A DNA stretch of 64,000 bases from Taxillus chinensis (Eukaryota; Streptophyta; Magnoliopsida; Santalales; Loranthaceae): positions 7,322,550 through 7,386,549 of the forward strand of contig CM042087.1 in assembly GCA_023512835.1 (NCBI GenBank). The letters run 5' to 3'. Every line of letters starts with the position of its first letter. The first letter of the stretch is position 1. Made by a program: the position numbers and the translations under genes. The notes below the pieces were generated by a model. That model saw only the letters and a program-made list of their open reading frames with translations, was not told the origin of the DNA and did not search any database. Positions 11,854 to 20,671 of the stretch are shown piece by piece.

Positions 11854-12381
11854 GTAAAGTTATCCGGATCAAGAGATGGGGACATATACTCAGTGGTCTT
11901 AAGAAATAATTCTTCTGACCCTGTATGCTTCCTCACGAAAGCTTCAGATGAAGATAGTTGGTTATGGCACATGCGATGCGCACATTTAAACTTTAAGACA
12001 TTGTCTAAGTTAGCATCACTTGATCTTGTCACTGGTCTACCTAAACTCAAGTTCTCCAGAGACACTCTCTGTCGAGAATGCCAACTGGGCAAGTAGACCA
12101 AACATAGCTTTAAGAGCAAATCAGTTAATTCAATAACTACTCCTTTACAACTTCTTCATATGGACCTCTGCGATCCTATTTCTGTTCCGTCACTGGCTGG
12201 TGCGAGATATACCCTTGTGGTTATCGATGATTTCACCAGGTACACATGGGTGATGTTCCTGAAATCAAAGGATCAAACCTTTGAGCATCTTGTAGATCTT
12301 TTCAACTAGATAAGCAACTCACAAGGACTGAGCATAAAGTGCATCAGGAGTGATCATGGTACAGAATTTGACTTTTCAGAA
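11854..12381 (+). pseudogene. SIRE-A pre-integrase domain and integrase N-terminal half
   Basis: The plus-strand translation gives the GAG-pre-integrase motif (LWHMRCAHLNFKTLSKL) with the His/Cys zinc-binding residues (CRECQLGK). The integrase core follows, with Asp in HMDLCDP and Asp in RSDHGTEF. In-frame stops occur near 12094 (after CQLGK) and 12308. The start is lost at the junction with the Ogre LTR at 11853/11854. Confidence 0.88.
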
Positions 12382-13869
12382 ATGAGATCATATTGTTCAG
12401 AACAGGGCATTCAGCATGACTTCTCTGCGCCCAGAACTCCACAACAAAATGGGGTAGCTGAGCGCAAGAATCGTACTTTAGTCGAGGCTGGCAGATCTAT
12501 GTTAACAGGGGCAACGCTTCCTCTCAGTCTATGGGCTAAAGCTGTGTCCACTACCTGCTATGTTCAGAACAGAACTCTAATAAATAAATCTACCATGAAA
12601 ACACCCTATGAGATGTGGAGAGGACAAAAGCCTTCAATTTCACATTTCAGAGCCTTTGGGTGTACATGCTATATATTGAACAACGGCAAAGAACACCGGA
12701 ATAAATTTGAACCGAAATCTGATGATGGGATCTTTGTCGGGTACTCATTACATAGCAAAGCTTATCGGGTCTTCAATAGAAAACTTTTTAAAGTCGAAGA
12801 ATCTATCCATGTGACCTTTGATGAAACTAATCTTGATTGGTCAAAAGTTGCTTCTTCAAGTTCTAACGTACAGGTTCAAGATAACAACATCGACTATTCA
12901 AAGTTTATGACTGTTCCTGTTATACATACTGACCAACTAAGCGGCACCAGAGGAGCACAAAGAAATGATATGGACGATGCTACGGATGACTCGAACTCTG
13001 GACTACTGTTTAGCTCCGGACATACTCTTACGGATACCCAAAATTCTGGAGCACCTTCAAGTCGGTCCGGACTAGTTAACACTGATAGAAACAGTGTTGA
13101 AGAACCATCTAGTTCTACCATACCTTCTAATACAGAAACATCTGGTCTGGAAGAAGCTCAACCAGCAGGTATACGTGAACCACCAAATCTGGCAGAGCTT
13201 CAAATTACTCACGATCAACCATCACATGCACAGAATTACAGATGGACCCGAAACCATCCCTCAGATCAAGTGATTGGTGATCCAACTGTTGGTGTAAGAA
13301 CAAGAGCAGCCACCTCCAACATGAGTCTTTACTCATGTTTTCTATCACAAATAGAACCAAAGGTGGTAGATGAAGCTCTTCAGGATTCGAATTGGATAGA
13401 AGCCATGCAAGAAGAGCTGAATCAATTTAAGAGAAATAATGTGTGGACCTTAGTACCAAGGCCTAAGTCTCAGCAAGTCATTGGCATTAAATGGGTGTTC
13501 CGGAACAAGCTTGATACGGAGGGAATAGTAATCCGGAACAAAGCCAGACTGGTAGCCAAAGGATATCGTCAAGAAGAAGGAATAGACTATGATGAGACCT
13601 TTGCTCCAGTAGCAAGACTTGAGGCAATCCGGATGTTTCTGGTGTATGCTTCATATGAAAACTTCATAGTTTATCAAATGGACGTCAAGAGCGCATTCCT
13701 GAGTGGAGATCTTCAAGAAGAGGTTTACGTAGAACAACCTCCCGGTTTCATTGAACCTAAAGCAAGACATCTAGTCTACAAGCTTCGGAAAGCTTTATAT
13801 GGTTTGAAGCAAGCTCCAAGAGCCTGGTACGACACACTGTCAGAATTCCTACTTGCTCACAACTTCTAA
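12382..13869 (+). pseudogene. SIRE-A integrase C-terminal half and reverse transcriptase
   Basis: A 495-codon open frame begins within the integrase core. It carries the catalytic Glu in [15 protein letters not shown] and the [14 protein letters not shown] region ([10 protein letters not shown]). A Ser/Thr-rich spacer follows (about residues 170-300), then copia RT from residue 345: W(I)[50 protein letters not shown], the [13 protein letters not shown] motif and [18 protein letters not shown] at 13867-13869 stops the frame before the catalytic YVDD box, so RT is split. Confidence 0.92.
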
Positions 13870-13935
13870 AAAGGGAAGATTGACACCACCTTATTTCTAT
13901 GAAAAGAGAAAGGACACGCTCTAATCGTACATATA

Positions 13936-14880
13936 TACGTGGATGATATCATTTTCGGATCAACGAATCTGAAGCTTTGTGAAGAATTTGCTAAGTTGAT
14001 GACAGGCAAGTTTGAGATGAGCATGATGGGAGAACTGTCCTACTTCCTCGGAATAGAAGTTAAACAATTGAAGGAAGGAATCTTCATTAGTCAAGCTAAG
14101 TACACTCGCGATCTTATTAAGAAGTTTGGTATGGAAGGTTCATCTCCCATCAAAACTCCCATGCCTGTCAATGCCAAGTTAGATCCTGATGTGGACGGCA
14201 TATCAGTAAATGTGACCGACTACGAGAGGATGATAGGATCCTTGTCGTATCTTACAGCAAGTCGCCCAGACATTATGTTTGCAACGTGCATCTGTGCACG
14301 ATATCAGGCGAATCCCAAGGAGTCACATATGCTTCATGTTAAACGGATATTAAGGTATCTCAAGAGAACGATGAATTTGGGACTCTGGTACCCAAAGGAG
14401 TCCAACTTCACCTTATCCGGATATTCTGATGCCGACTTCGCTGGATGTCGCATCGACAGGAAGAGCACAAGTGGTACGTGTCGGTTTCTTAGAAATAGAT
14501 TAATTTCATGGTTCAAGAAAAGCGAATTCCGTATCAACCTCTACTGCGGAGGCGGAATACATAGCTCGCTGGGAGTTCGCGCACGACTACTCTGGATGCA
14601 AAGTCAACTTACTGACTACGGTTTCAACATGTCATCTATTCCACTCTACTGTGACAACACTAGTGCAATTGCTATCAGCAACAATCCTGTCATGCACCCT
14701 AAGACGAAGCATATTGAGGTCAGGTATCACTTCATACGTGACCATGTTCTCAAAAATCACATTTCCTTGGAACATGTTGCTCCTAAAGATCAATTGGCAG
14801 ACATACTTACAAAGCCCCTACCTGATGCAAGATTCTCTGAACTACTCTTCCGATTAGGTATGTTTGACTTCTCTGTATAG
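13936..14880 (+). pseudogene. SIRE-A reverse transcriptase C-terminal part and RNase H
   Basis: The frame resumes with the RT catalytic box YVDDIIFGSTN, followed by GELSYFLGIEVKQ and the PDIMFATCICARYQ region. RNase H follows with GYSDADFAGC, RKSTSG, a Glu-containing region that is scrambled near 14530-14570, YCDNTSAIAISNNP and HPKTKHIEVRYHFIRD. It closes with LADILTKPL before a natural-looking stop at 14878-14880. The region around 14520-14570 reads as a local frame disturbance, because the usual A-E-YIA motif is not in frame. Confidence 0.92.
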
Positions 14881-16577
14881 CTTCACATTTAAATTACCCA
14901 ACAGTATACTTACTATCAGAACATGCATTGTGCTTTTATTGAAAGTAGAAGATACATACTGACTTTAATGCTGATCATACTTACTGATTAACGGTCTCAT
15001 GCTTCTGATATTAATCTCAACTTCATATTGGGAGGATGCTTGTGTTTCCCGACTGAAGGCGTTTAATCAAATATGATTAAAGTTTATATGATTCACCTCT
15101 TTCTGGTTTCATGATCTTAATTTCCACTGATCACCACATGACAAAAGCATGTTCATTTAGATTACTCTATTAACATGTATAGTTGAAGTAATGAAATGGG
15201 TTAACCCGGAATGCCTGGTGGATGAATACTCAATCGAAGTCTGATCAGCTTCTGAAGTATAGTTTTCTAATAAAATAGACAAGTGCTGAATTTCTACAAA
15301 CCGAAAAGGTCAACCGAGAGGATTGCACAATCTACGGGGGAGAAAATGCTTAATATATTATTCGAGTAAGACCCGTATATGTCTCATGACTTCTTTCCTG
15401 GCTGTTTATTTGAGGGGGAGTTTTTCACTGACAGGATCAAATGATCTACGGGGGAGCTTAAATTTCATCTATTACATCAGTAATGACCCCCTAATATGTC
15501 TCAGAAACTCCCTCCTCTAAACCTTTACTTCCGGATCTGACTGGACATGCTGTTTTGAATCGGAATAGTGGCATGCTTGGATGTATTTTCCTTCTTCAAC
15601 CATGCATTTTAATCGGATAATCACCTGCTTACTTTTGACATGTGTCCGCTTACTCATCTTTCACTCATGAATCCTAATTTGGCCAAATCATATGATTTTT
15701 AATTAATCTTAGCTACGTCGTTCAGCAGGACGGTTTCGCTATGTTGACCTATATAACATTGTGTATTTTTATGTGACATATGCCCTGATTCAGTAATATG
15801 ATCATTCTCTCGTATGTATATGTCTATTACATTCTTTGTCATGCATAAGTTCTGTTTCTCATTAGTTCGGGTTATGTCATTCTTCACGGCCTACTTTCTC
15901 TCATCCGTACTAATCCTTACCGTTTAAGCTTTTGTATTTTTTAGTTGATCTTGTTGTAAGCTACAGGTTCAGATTCTCTTTGCAACCTTATCGATAAATC
16001 TAGTCCATCGTCTTGGATTTGAAGTGTTGTGGTACTTCTCTTCTCTTCGACTTTTTGACAAGCAAAGGAATCTATTTCTCTCTCACCGCACTTTGTTACT
16101 ACGGAAACGGTCTACTTTTCATCCGGATACTCGTCACATGACTATCGTTAATTTCGGATGATTGTCGGTTCATTCCTCTGGACTCCAGACACTGTCACAT
16201 TGCGATAATCCATGTCCTCTCTTATATCGCGTGCTTTTGAGGAGGAATCATGATGATTCATTAAATGCAAATCTCGGGATGCACACATTTCGCTAGATGG
16301 CAAACAGCTGTTACCTTTACTTGGTCATGTGGTCTCCACGACATCGTTTCATTTGGAGGCGCATCGATATCCAGACTAATGACATCAGCCTGTCAAGCGG
16401 TTCCCTGTTTCACTCGCCAAATTCCTAGACCCGCTGACATTTACGGACTCGGTCTTATATATTCTGGTCATTCCTGCGAAGCACGAGTATTGCTCATTCC
16501 AAATCCCTAAACCTCTCATTGCTCCTTTGATACCCAAGACCTCACTTTTACTCTCGTCCTTCAATCCTTCATCTACA
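14881..16577 (+). other. SIRE-A long spacer between pol and the extra ORF
   Basis: About 1.7 kb without convincing coding sequence. It holds three GGGGGAG tracts preceded by TAC or TGA (15333-15342, 15411-15420, 15447-15456); two of them head a tandemly repeated block. Internal polypurine tracts between pol and a 3' ORF are known in SIRE-type elements. No clear splice acceptor or core promoter for the downstream ORF could be assigned by eye. Confidence 0.6.
15325..15530 (+). repeat. Tandemly duplicated PPT-like block
   Basis: Two copies of a roughly 100 bp unit begin with ATCTACGGGGGAG. They share the later tract TATGTCTCA(T/G) and are followed by CTTC or CTCC. A third purine tract, TGAGGGGGAG, lies between them. 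Confidence 0.65.
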
Positions 16578-18344
16578 ATGGCACCCAGAATCTCTCTATC
16601 CGGCGTTAATCCTGGCCATCTGGTCGATTGGAGTGCCGTCTCTAACCCTCCGGATTGGTTTTTCCAACTTCGCCCTTTACTCGAAGCCTCGCATATACTC
16701 ACCTTGATCTCCAATCCTGTCGATCTTCTTATCGACGACATTAATGAGTATTACCAAAGGATTCGCTGTACCACCGACTCCATCATCTCCTATGTTCGCG
16801 GTGAATCCATCATCATCACTCCCGCCGTTCTCTGTGCTGCTCTCCACTTACCGCTCGGTGAACCACAGCGCCCAGATGCCGATCCAATGGCCGCTTCTAT
16901 GGGATGCACCCACAAAGACAAGGAATACAAGGTGAAATCCTTCCAAGGTCTCTATCGCTGTATGGTGACCATACTGAGTCGCTGTTTACTGGCTTGCACT
17001 TCAGCTCTGGACTCGGTTCCTTACGATCTTCTCCTAGCCATGTACGGCGTTTTTGAAGGTCTTCCGATGGACTGGGGGATGTTCTTGTTTCGAATGCTGC
17101 AGAATGGTCCCAAGAACCATTCCTTCGGGCGCATACTCAGCATCGTCTTCCGGCATCTTAATCCGGGCCATTTCGCCCGCTATGATGCTGTTCCATTTCC
17201 CTCGGCTTATTACCTCCGTTACCTTACGTCGGATGGGAACATGATGGCCCGCCGTCCCTCTGCAGCTCTCCGCATTCTCCCTGCCTCGGAACAACAAGGC
17301 AGTTCTATTGGTGACCCCTCCGACAGCCAAGCATATGACGTCAGTTCTGCTCCCCGATCCTCCCGGATTCGGTCCGTTGCAGCACCCTCCCCTTCTCGGG
17401 CCTCCCAGCACAGCGTCCGTGCCGAACTGTCCGAGGTTGCGGGGCCATCTCAGCGCAGCGCCCCTAAAGCTGTTTCCTCAGCCCCCACTGCTGCAGATGT
17501 CCCCACTCCCTCCACCTCTGCTGTTGCTGCTGCGGTTGATATCGCTGTCGCTGCCGTCATTGCTGATGTCCCGGAATCTACTCCTGAAGCTCCTTTGCCT
17601 CCCCTACCTCAGCCCCGAGATTACCTTGACCATCTCTCCGCCGACACCTTAACGGACCTATGGCTCTGTTTCAGCCTTGCCCACACTGCCTCCATTCCTG
17701 ACAACGATCTCCGGGTGTTTTACACACGCCATACCCAATCCCCGGAGACCATGATCATCTGGAACTTGGATCACGGCTTTCTTACGCCGGCCTCCATTCC
17801 AGATGTGCCGTTCCCTACCCCCTCCAGCCCAGTCCCTTCCGCCTGGGGTCCTTCCCCTGCAAAAGCTGGCCCCTCTTCTCCTGCTGCCGCCATTCCCGTG
17901 GTTGACCTATCTGGTCTAAGCGGGTCAGCTGCTCCGGATGCCTCTGATGCTCCGGATGCCCCTTCTGCTGCTGCTGCTGATACTCCTGCGGACTCCTCGC
18001 CCAGCGCACTCCTGCTCCCTGTTCATACGGGGGAGTCCTCCAAAGCTCCGGAGTTGGTTCTTAGGCGTGCCTCTTTTGGCACGGTCCACTCCGACGCTGT
18101 GCTCTCTGCCCAGCTGGACCGCCACGCTCAGGCTCACAGCGCCCAAATATCCGCTATCGCCGCCAAGGTTGATGCACTCGGCGCCCAACTCCTCTCCGCT
18201 CTCACTAACTCCTCCACTTCTATAGAGCAGAAAATGGATCTCGTCGCCTCGTCCATCCATTCCTTGTCTACTTCCTTCGCGGACCTGGCGCACACGATGG
18301 CTCGCCCTCCCATTGCTTCCTGGAAAAAGGACTCTTTACAATAG
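16578..18344 (+). CDS. SIRE-A extra ORF: plant transposon-protein-like domain plus coiled coil
   Basis: The open frame runs from an upstream ATG at 16527. I prefer the ATG at 16578 (context ACAATGG, protein MAPRISLS..., 588 residues). Residues about 15-235 form a folded-looking domain: DWFFQLRPLLEASH, IISYVRGESIIITPAVLCAALHLPLG and the HLNPGHFARYDAVPF-like end. It resembles the 'putative plant transposon protein' family (Pfam PF20167 type), which is found in other plant transposon ORFs. A Pro/Ala/Ser-rich linker (about 240-510) and a predicted coiled coil (about 520-580) follow. There is no signal peptide and no transmembrane stretch, which argues against an envelope glycoprotein. The GC content is clearly higher than in the neighbours. 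The frame ends early; sequence of the next feature continues in a shifted frame (GLFTIEDIDNF), so a frameshift near 18300-18340 probably split one longer protein. The family assignment is from memory of the pattern. Confidence 0.7.
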   Translation: MAPRISLSGVNPGHLVDWSAVSNPPDWFFQLRPLLEASHILTLISNPVDLLIDDINEYYQRIRCTTDSIISYVRGESIIITPAVLCAALHLPLGEPQRPDADPMAASMGCTHKDKEYKVKSFQGLYRCMVTILSRCLLACTSALDSVPYDLLLAMYGVFEGLPMDWGMFLFRMLQNGPKNHSFGRILSIVFRHLNPGHFARYDAVPFPSAYYLRYLTSDGNMMARRPSAALRILPASEQQGSSIGDPSDSQAYDVSSAPRSSRIRSVAAPSPSRASQHSVRAELSEVAGPSQRSAPKAVSSAPTAADVPTPSTSAVAAAVDIAVAAVIADVPESTPEAPLPPLPQPRDYLDHLSADTLTDLWLCFSLAHTASIPDNDLRVFYTRHTQSPETMIIWNLDHGFLTPASIPDVPFPTPSSPVPSAWGPSPAKAGPSSPAAAIPVVDLSGLSGSAAPDASDAPDAPSAAAADTPADSSPSALLLPVHTGESSKAPELVLRRASFGTVHSDAVLSAQLDRHAQAHSAQISAIAAKVDALGAQLLSALTNSSTSIEQKMDLVASSIHSLSTSFADLAHTMARPPIASWKKDSLQ

Positions 18345-18949
18345 AAGACATTGACAACTTCTCCAAGGCTGCTAAAATGGAGATGAGGCTATGTCCATCT
18401 CTATACAAGGATGGGCACCTGTTTGAAGTTCTACCGTGCTGGAATGAAGGCTATCTTCCCAGTGTGGATCTCATTCAGTCCTTCATCGACGGAACTGCTG
18501 AGGATAACAAGCCATGAAAAACTCTCTTAACTATCCTCATTCCGTATCGGATCATGTCGCCACATTTCATGATGGCTGTCTTCATGATTCAGTCCAAGCA
18601 AATGATTCTCATCAGATTGTGGAGCATTTTGTAAGAAAGAATCAATGGGAACCACTGTGTCTCAGGCTGACTGAAGATGTGAAGAAAGCTGGATTATATG
18701 AAGAGTTGGGCATCACTCCCCTGAGTCCAACTGAAAAGCTAAAGGCGACATTCCGGGGCAAGAAGCAAGTGCCACAACAGCCAGATGGAGATAGGCCGCG
18801 GGGCATTTGTTTATTACTTCATCAAGTCATTCTTGACTGTGGACAAATCGTGGAGCCAACACACTACTTATACGATGAAGCAGACAATGGAGCTTAGAGA
18901 GAAAGCAGCAACTATGATCTTCAAGTATAGTAAGCCTTATGTACCTTAG
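18326..18949 (+). pseudogene. SIRE-A C48 (Ulp1/SENP-like) protease region, broken
   Basis: Translation in shifting frames gives a conserved tail shared with 40203-40684. In order I see ILIPYRIMSPHF with a candidate catalytic His (codon 18563-18565), an Asp (18604-18606), a Gln (18778-18780) and a Cys-equivalent codon at 18797-18799 that now reads CGC in the shifted frame. In SENP/Ulp1 proteases the order is also His, Asp, Gln, Cys, with 17 residues from His to Asp and 6 from Gln to Cys. Gln-Cys spacing fits here after allowing for a 1-base insertion. The His-Asp gap is about 10 nt short relative to SIRE-B, a deletion. TGG to TGA makes a stop near 18518. The role would be removal of SUMO/ubiquitin-like modifiers or processing. 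The copy is dead. Confidence 0.6.
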
Positions 18950-19082
18950 TGAAAATCTTGTATTAAAGGTCGTATTGTATTTTGTTCTTGATAAATGAAA
19001 ATTGGTTGTGATACGTATTCCGTATGTTATCTTTTTGCATCGCTTACCAGATCAGATTACAAAGGGTTTGGGCATATCCATA

Positions 19083-19094
19083 ATTGGGGGAGAT
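19083..19094 (+). promoter_or_regulatory. SIRE-A polypurine tract before 3' LTR
   Basis: AATTGGGGGAGAT lies immediately before the LTR start TGTTGGATC. The same tract precedes the LTR of SIRE-B (40821-40833). It primes plus-strand DNA synthesis. Confidence 0.85.
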
Positions 19095-19409
19095 TGTTGG
19101 ATCAAGCCCAGAATTTGGATAATGCTGATAAAGCCTTATGTAATTTGATCTGAGATCTTTTGTATTTCTTTGATCGTTGCAGAAGATATGTTATTAATCC
19201 GGAGATACACTCGTGAGAGCAAAGCTAAGGACAGGATACATAATCCTGATCCGAACAAGAGTGAGTGTCGTCAAACACTTGGTAAATAACCAAGTCACCA
19301 ATACATACGGAATAAGGAACATTCGTGCAGACTAAGAACTTAAAAGCTACGGATTACGGAATATGTTCCTAGTGTTTCAAGCGAACTAAAGTTAAGAAGA
19401 CACGGAGTA

Positions 19410-19870
19410 AGGCATCCGAGTCTTTCATACATACGGAGTAAGGAAATATTGATGCGGAATAAGGACCCGAGTCTTTATTCGCACGGAGTAAGGAAATTAG
19501 ACACGGAGTAAGGAAATTAGATGCGGATTAAGGAATCCGGGCCACTCACTCATACGGAGTAAGGAACTTACATATGAAGTAAGGAACTTACATACGGAGT
19601 AAGGAAGCGCTAGTACGAAGTAAGCACTTAGATCCCTTAGACTCGCCCGGAGTAAGGAACTTACATACGGAGTAAGGAACTTACATACGGAGTAAGGAAC
19701 TTACATGCGGAGTAAGGAAGCGCTGACACGGACTAAGGATTCCAGTACCAAATAGATACAGAGTAGGCAACCACTGACACGGACTAAGGATTCCAGTACC
19801 AAATAGATACAGAGTAAGCAACCACTGACACGGAGTAAGGTTCCGAGCTTCATTAGCAACGAAGTAAGGA
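19410..19870 (+). repeat. ACGGAGTAAGGA motif array in SIRE LTR
   Basis: About twenty near-copies of ACGGAGTAAGG(A), including GCGGAATAAGG and ACGGACTAAGG variants, occur at intervals of about 18-35 bp with variable spacers. Part of the array (19640-19715) is a strict 20 bp tandem. Equivalent arrays lie in the other two LTRs at 41130-41620 and 61010-61490. Confidence 0.85.
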
Positions 19871-20171
19871 AAATTACACCGGACCAAGAAGATGCTACTT
19901 CAATTCACCGCATTTAAGGCTATCAGCTCGTGGCGTCCCGATGTAAGACAAACTCATTGAGAACCTGAAGAATCTTACACGTGGATCACCCAGATATGTG
20001 GACACAACCTTAAGTATATTTGGGAACTCACAAAGGCACTTATACTCTTCAAACCCAAGATCTTGAGCTCCACAAACCGCAGCAGTCAAGGCAGAGAGAT
20101 TACCGAGGAATAGTTAGTGCTGAACGCATTCCGGAACTACAAGTTCCAAGGTTATCTCTTATGAATGTTTG

Positions 20172-20179
20172 TATAAATA
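20172..20179 (+). promoter_or_regulatory. TATA box in SIRE-A LTR
   Basis: TATAAATA lies about 1.08 kb into the LTR, a suitable place for the U3/R promoter. The equivalent region is missing from the SIRE-B LTR. Confidence 0.55.
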
Positions 20180-20490
20180 TTCATACTTGTACATTTGTGA
20201 AAAAAAAGTGTATGTGTGCGAACGAGCCTGAATAACCTGTGTATGCACAAGAGCTCAAAGAGATAATCTAGGCTAGTGTGTGAATCCCTTTGTAAACAGA
20301 GTGTAAGAGAGTCTTGCTTCTATTTTGTTGTATTTATCTCTTGATAATAAAACAAAATACTTCCACTATCTGGTTATCTTCCGCAGTGATTCTATCACTT
20401 GACTAGATTAGTGTAGTGCCTTAAGAGATCAAAAGAGTTTTGATAAGAGCCTATTCACCCCCCCCCCTTCTAGGCTCAAAGGGACCATCA

Positions 20491-20671
20491 GATTTCACCC
20501 TTCAAGATTTATTGTTGGCTTTGTATTTTACCCTTGGTGTCCTTTCAGGTTTTTACCAAGTCCGCCTTTGTTTTTTTTTGTCTTTCCTTGGAGCTTTGTA
20601 TTTTACCCTTGGTGCCCTTTCGGGTGTTCACCAAGTCCGCTCATTACAGGGATTGTTGGGAGGTATGAGAA
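20491..20671 (-). other. Ogre-A 3' untranslated stretch after pol
   Basis: On the minus strand this follows the pol stop at 20672-20674. It contains two direct copies of a ~50 bp unit (20515-20570 and 20588-20641) built on TTTGTATTTTACCCTTGGTG and ACCAAGTCCGC. The PPT that should precede the 3' LTR is not present, consistent with loss of sequence at the SIRE-A insertion. Confidence 0.6.

Larger units (their letters stand above)
11854..20490 (+). mobile_element. SIRE-A: 5'-truncated SIRE-type Ty1/copia element
   Basis: The copia order is present: pre-integrase, integrase, RT and RNase H. A long 3' region with extra coding sequence, a PPT and an LTR at 19095-20490 follow. The 5' LTR, PBS, gag and protease are absent. 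The element lies in the 3' region of Ogre-A, with GATTT directly after its LTR. The long post-pol region with several GGGGGAG tracts and an extra ORF is what places it in or near the SIRE lineage; this lineage call is inferred. Confidence 0.85.
19095..20490 (+). mobile_element. SIRE-A 3' LTR (1396 bp)
   Basis: It starts TGTTGGATCAAGCCCAG after the PPT and ends GGGACCATCA (sister end GGACCAACA). It shares length and content with 40834-42023 and 60728-61890. It contains an array of about twenty ACGGAGTAAGGA-type motifs (19410-19870), a TATA box (TATAAATA at 20172-20179) and an AATAAAACAAAATAC stretch near the end. The flank 20491-20495 is GATTT; the matching TSD is lost with the 5' side. Confidence 0.88.

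Noticed and set aside
17908..18293. Minus-strand ORFs over the extra SIRE ORF (17034-17411, 17925-18293)
   Set aside because: Shadows of the GC-rich plus-strand frame.
16578..18344. Envelope-like gene
   Set aside because: No signal peptide, no transmembrane segment; composition and domain pattern fit a transposon protein better.
19410..19870. CRISPR array
   Set aside because: The repeats are imperfect, spacers differ in length, and the array is part of a plant LTR present three times.
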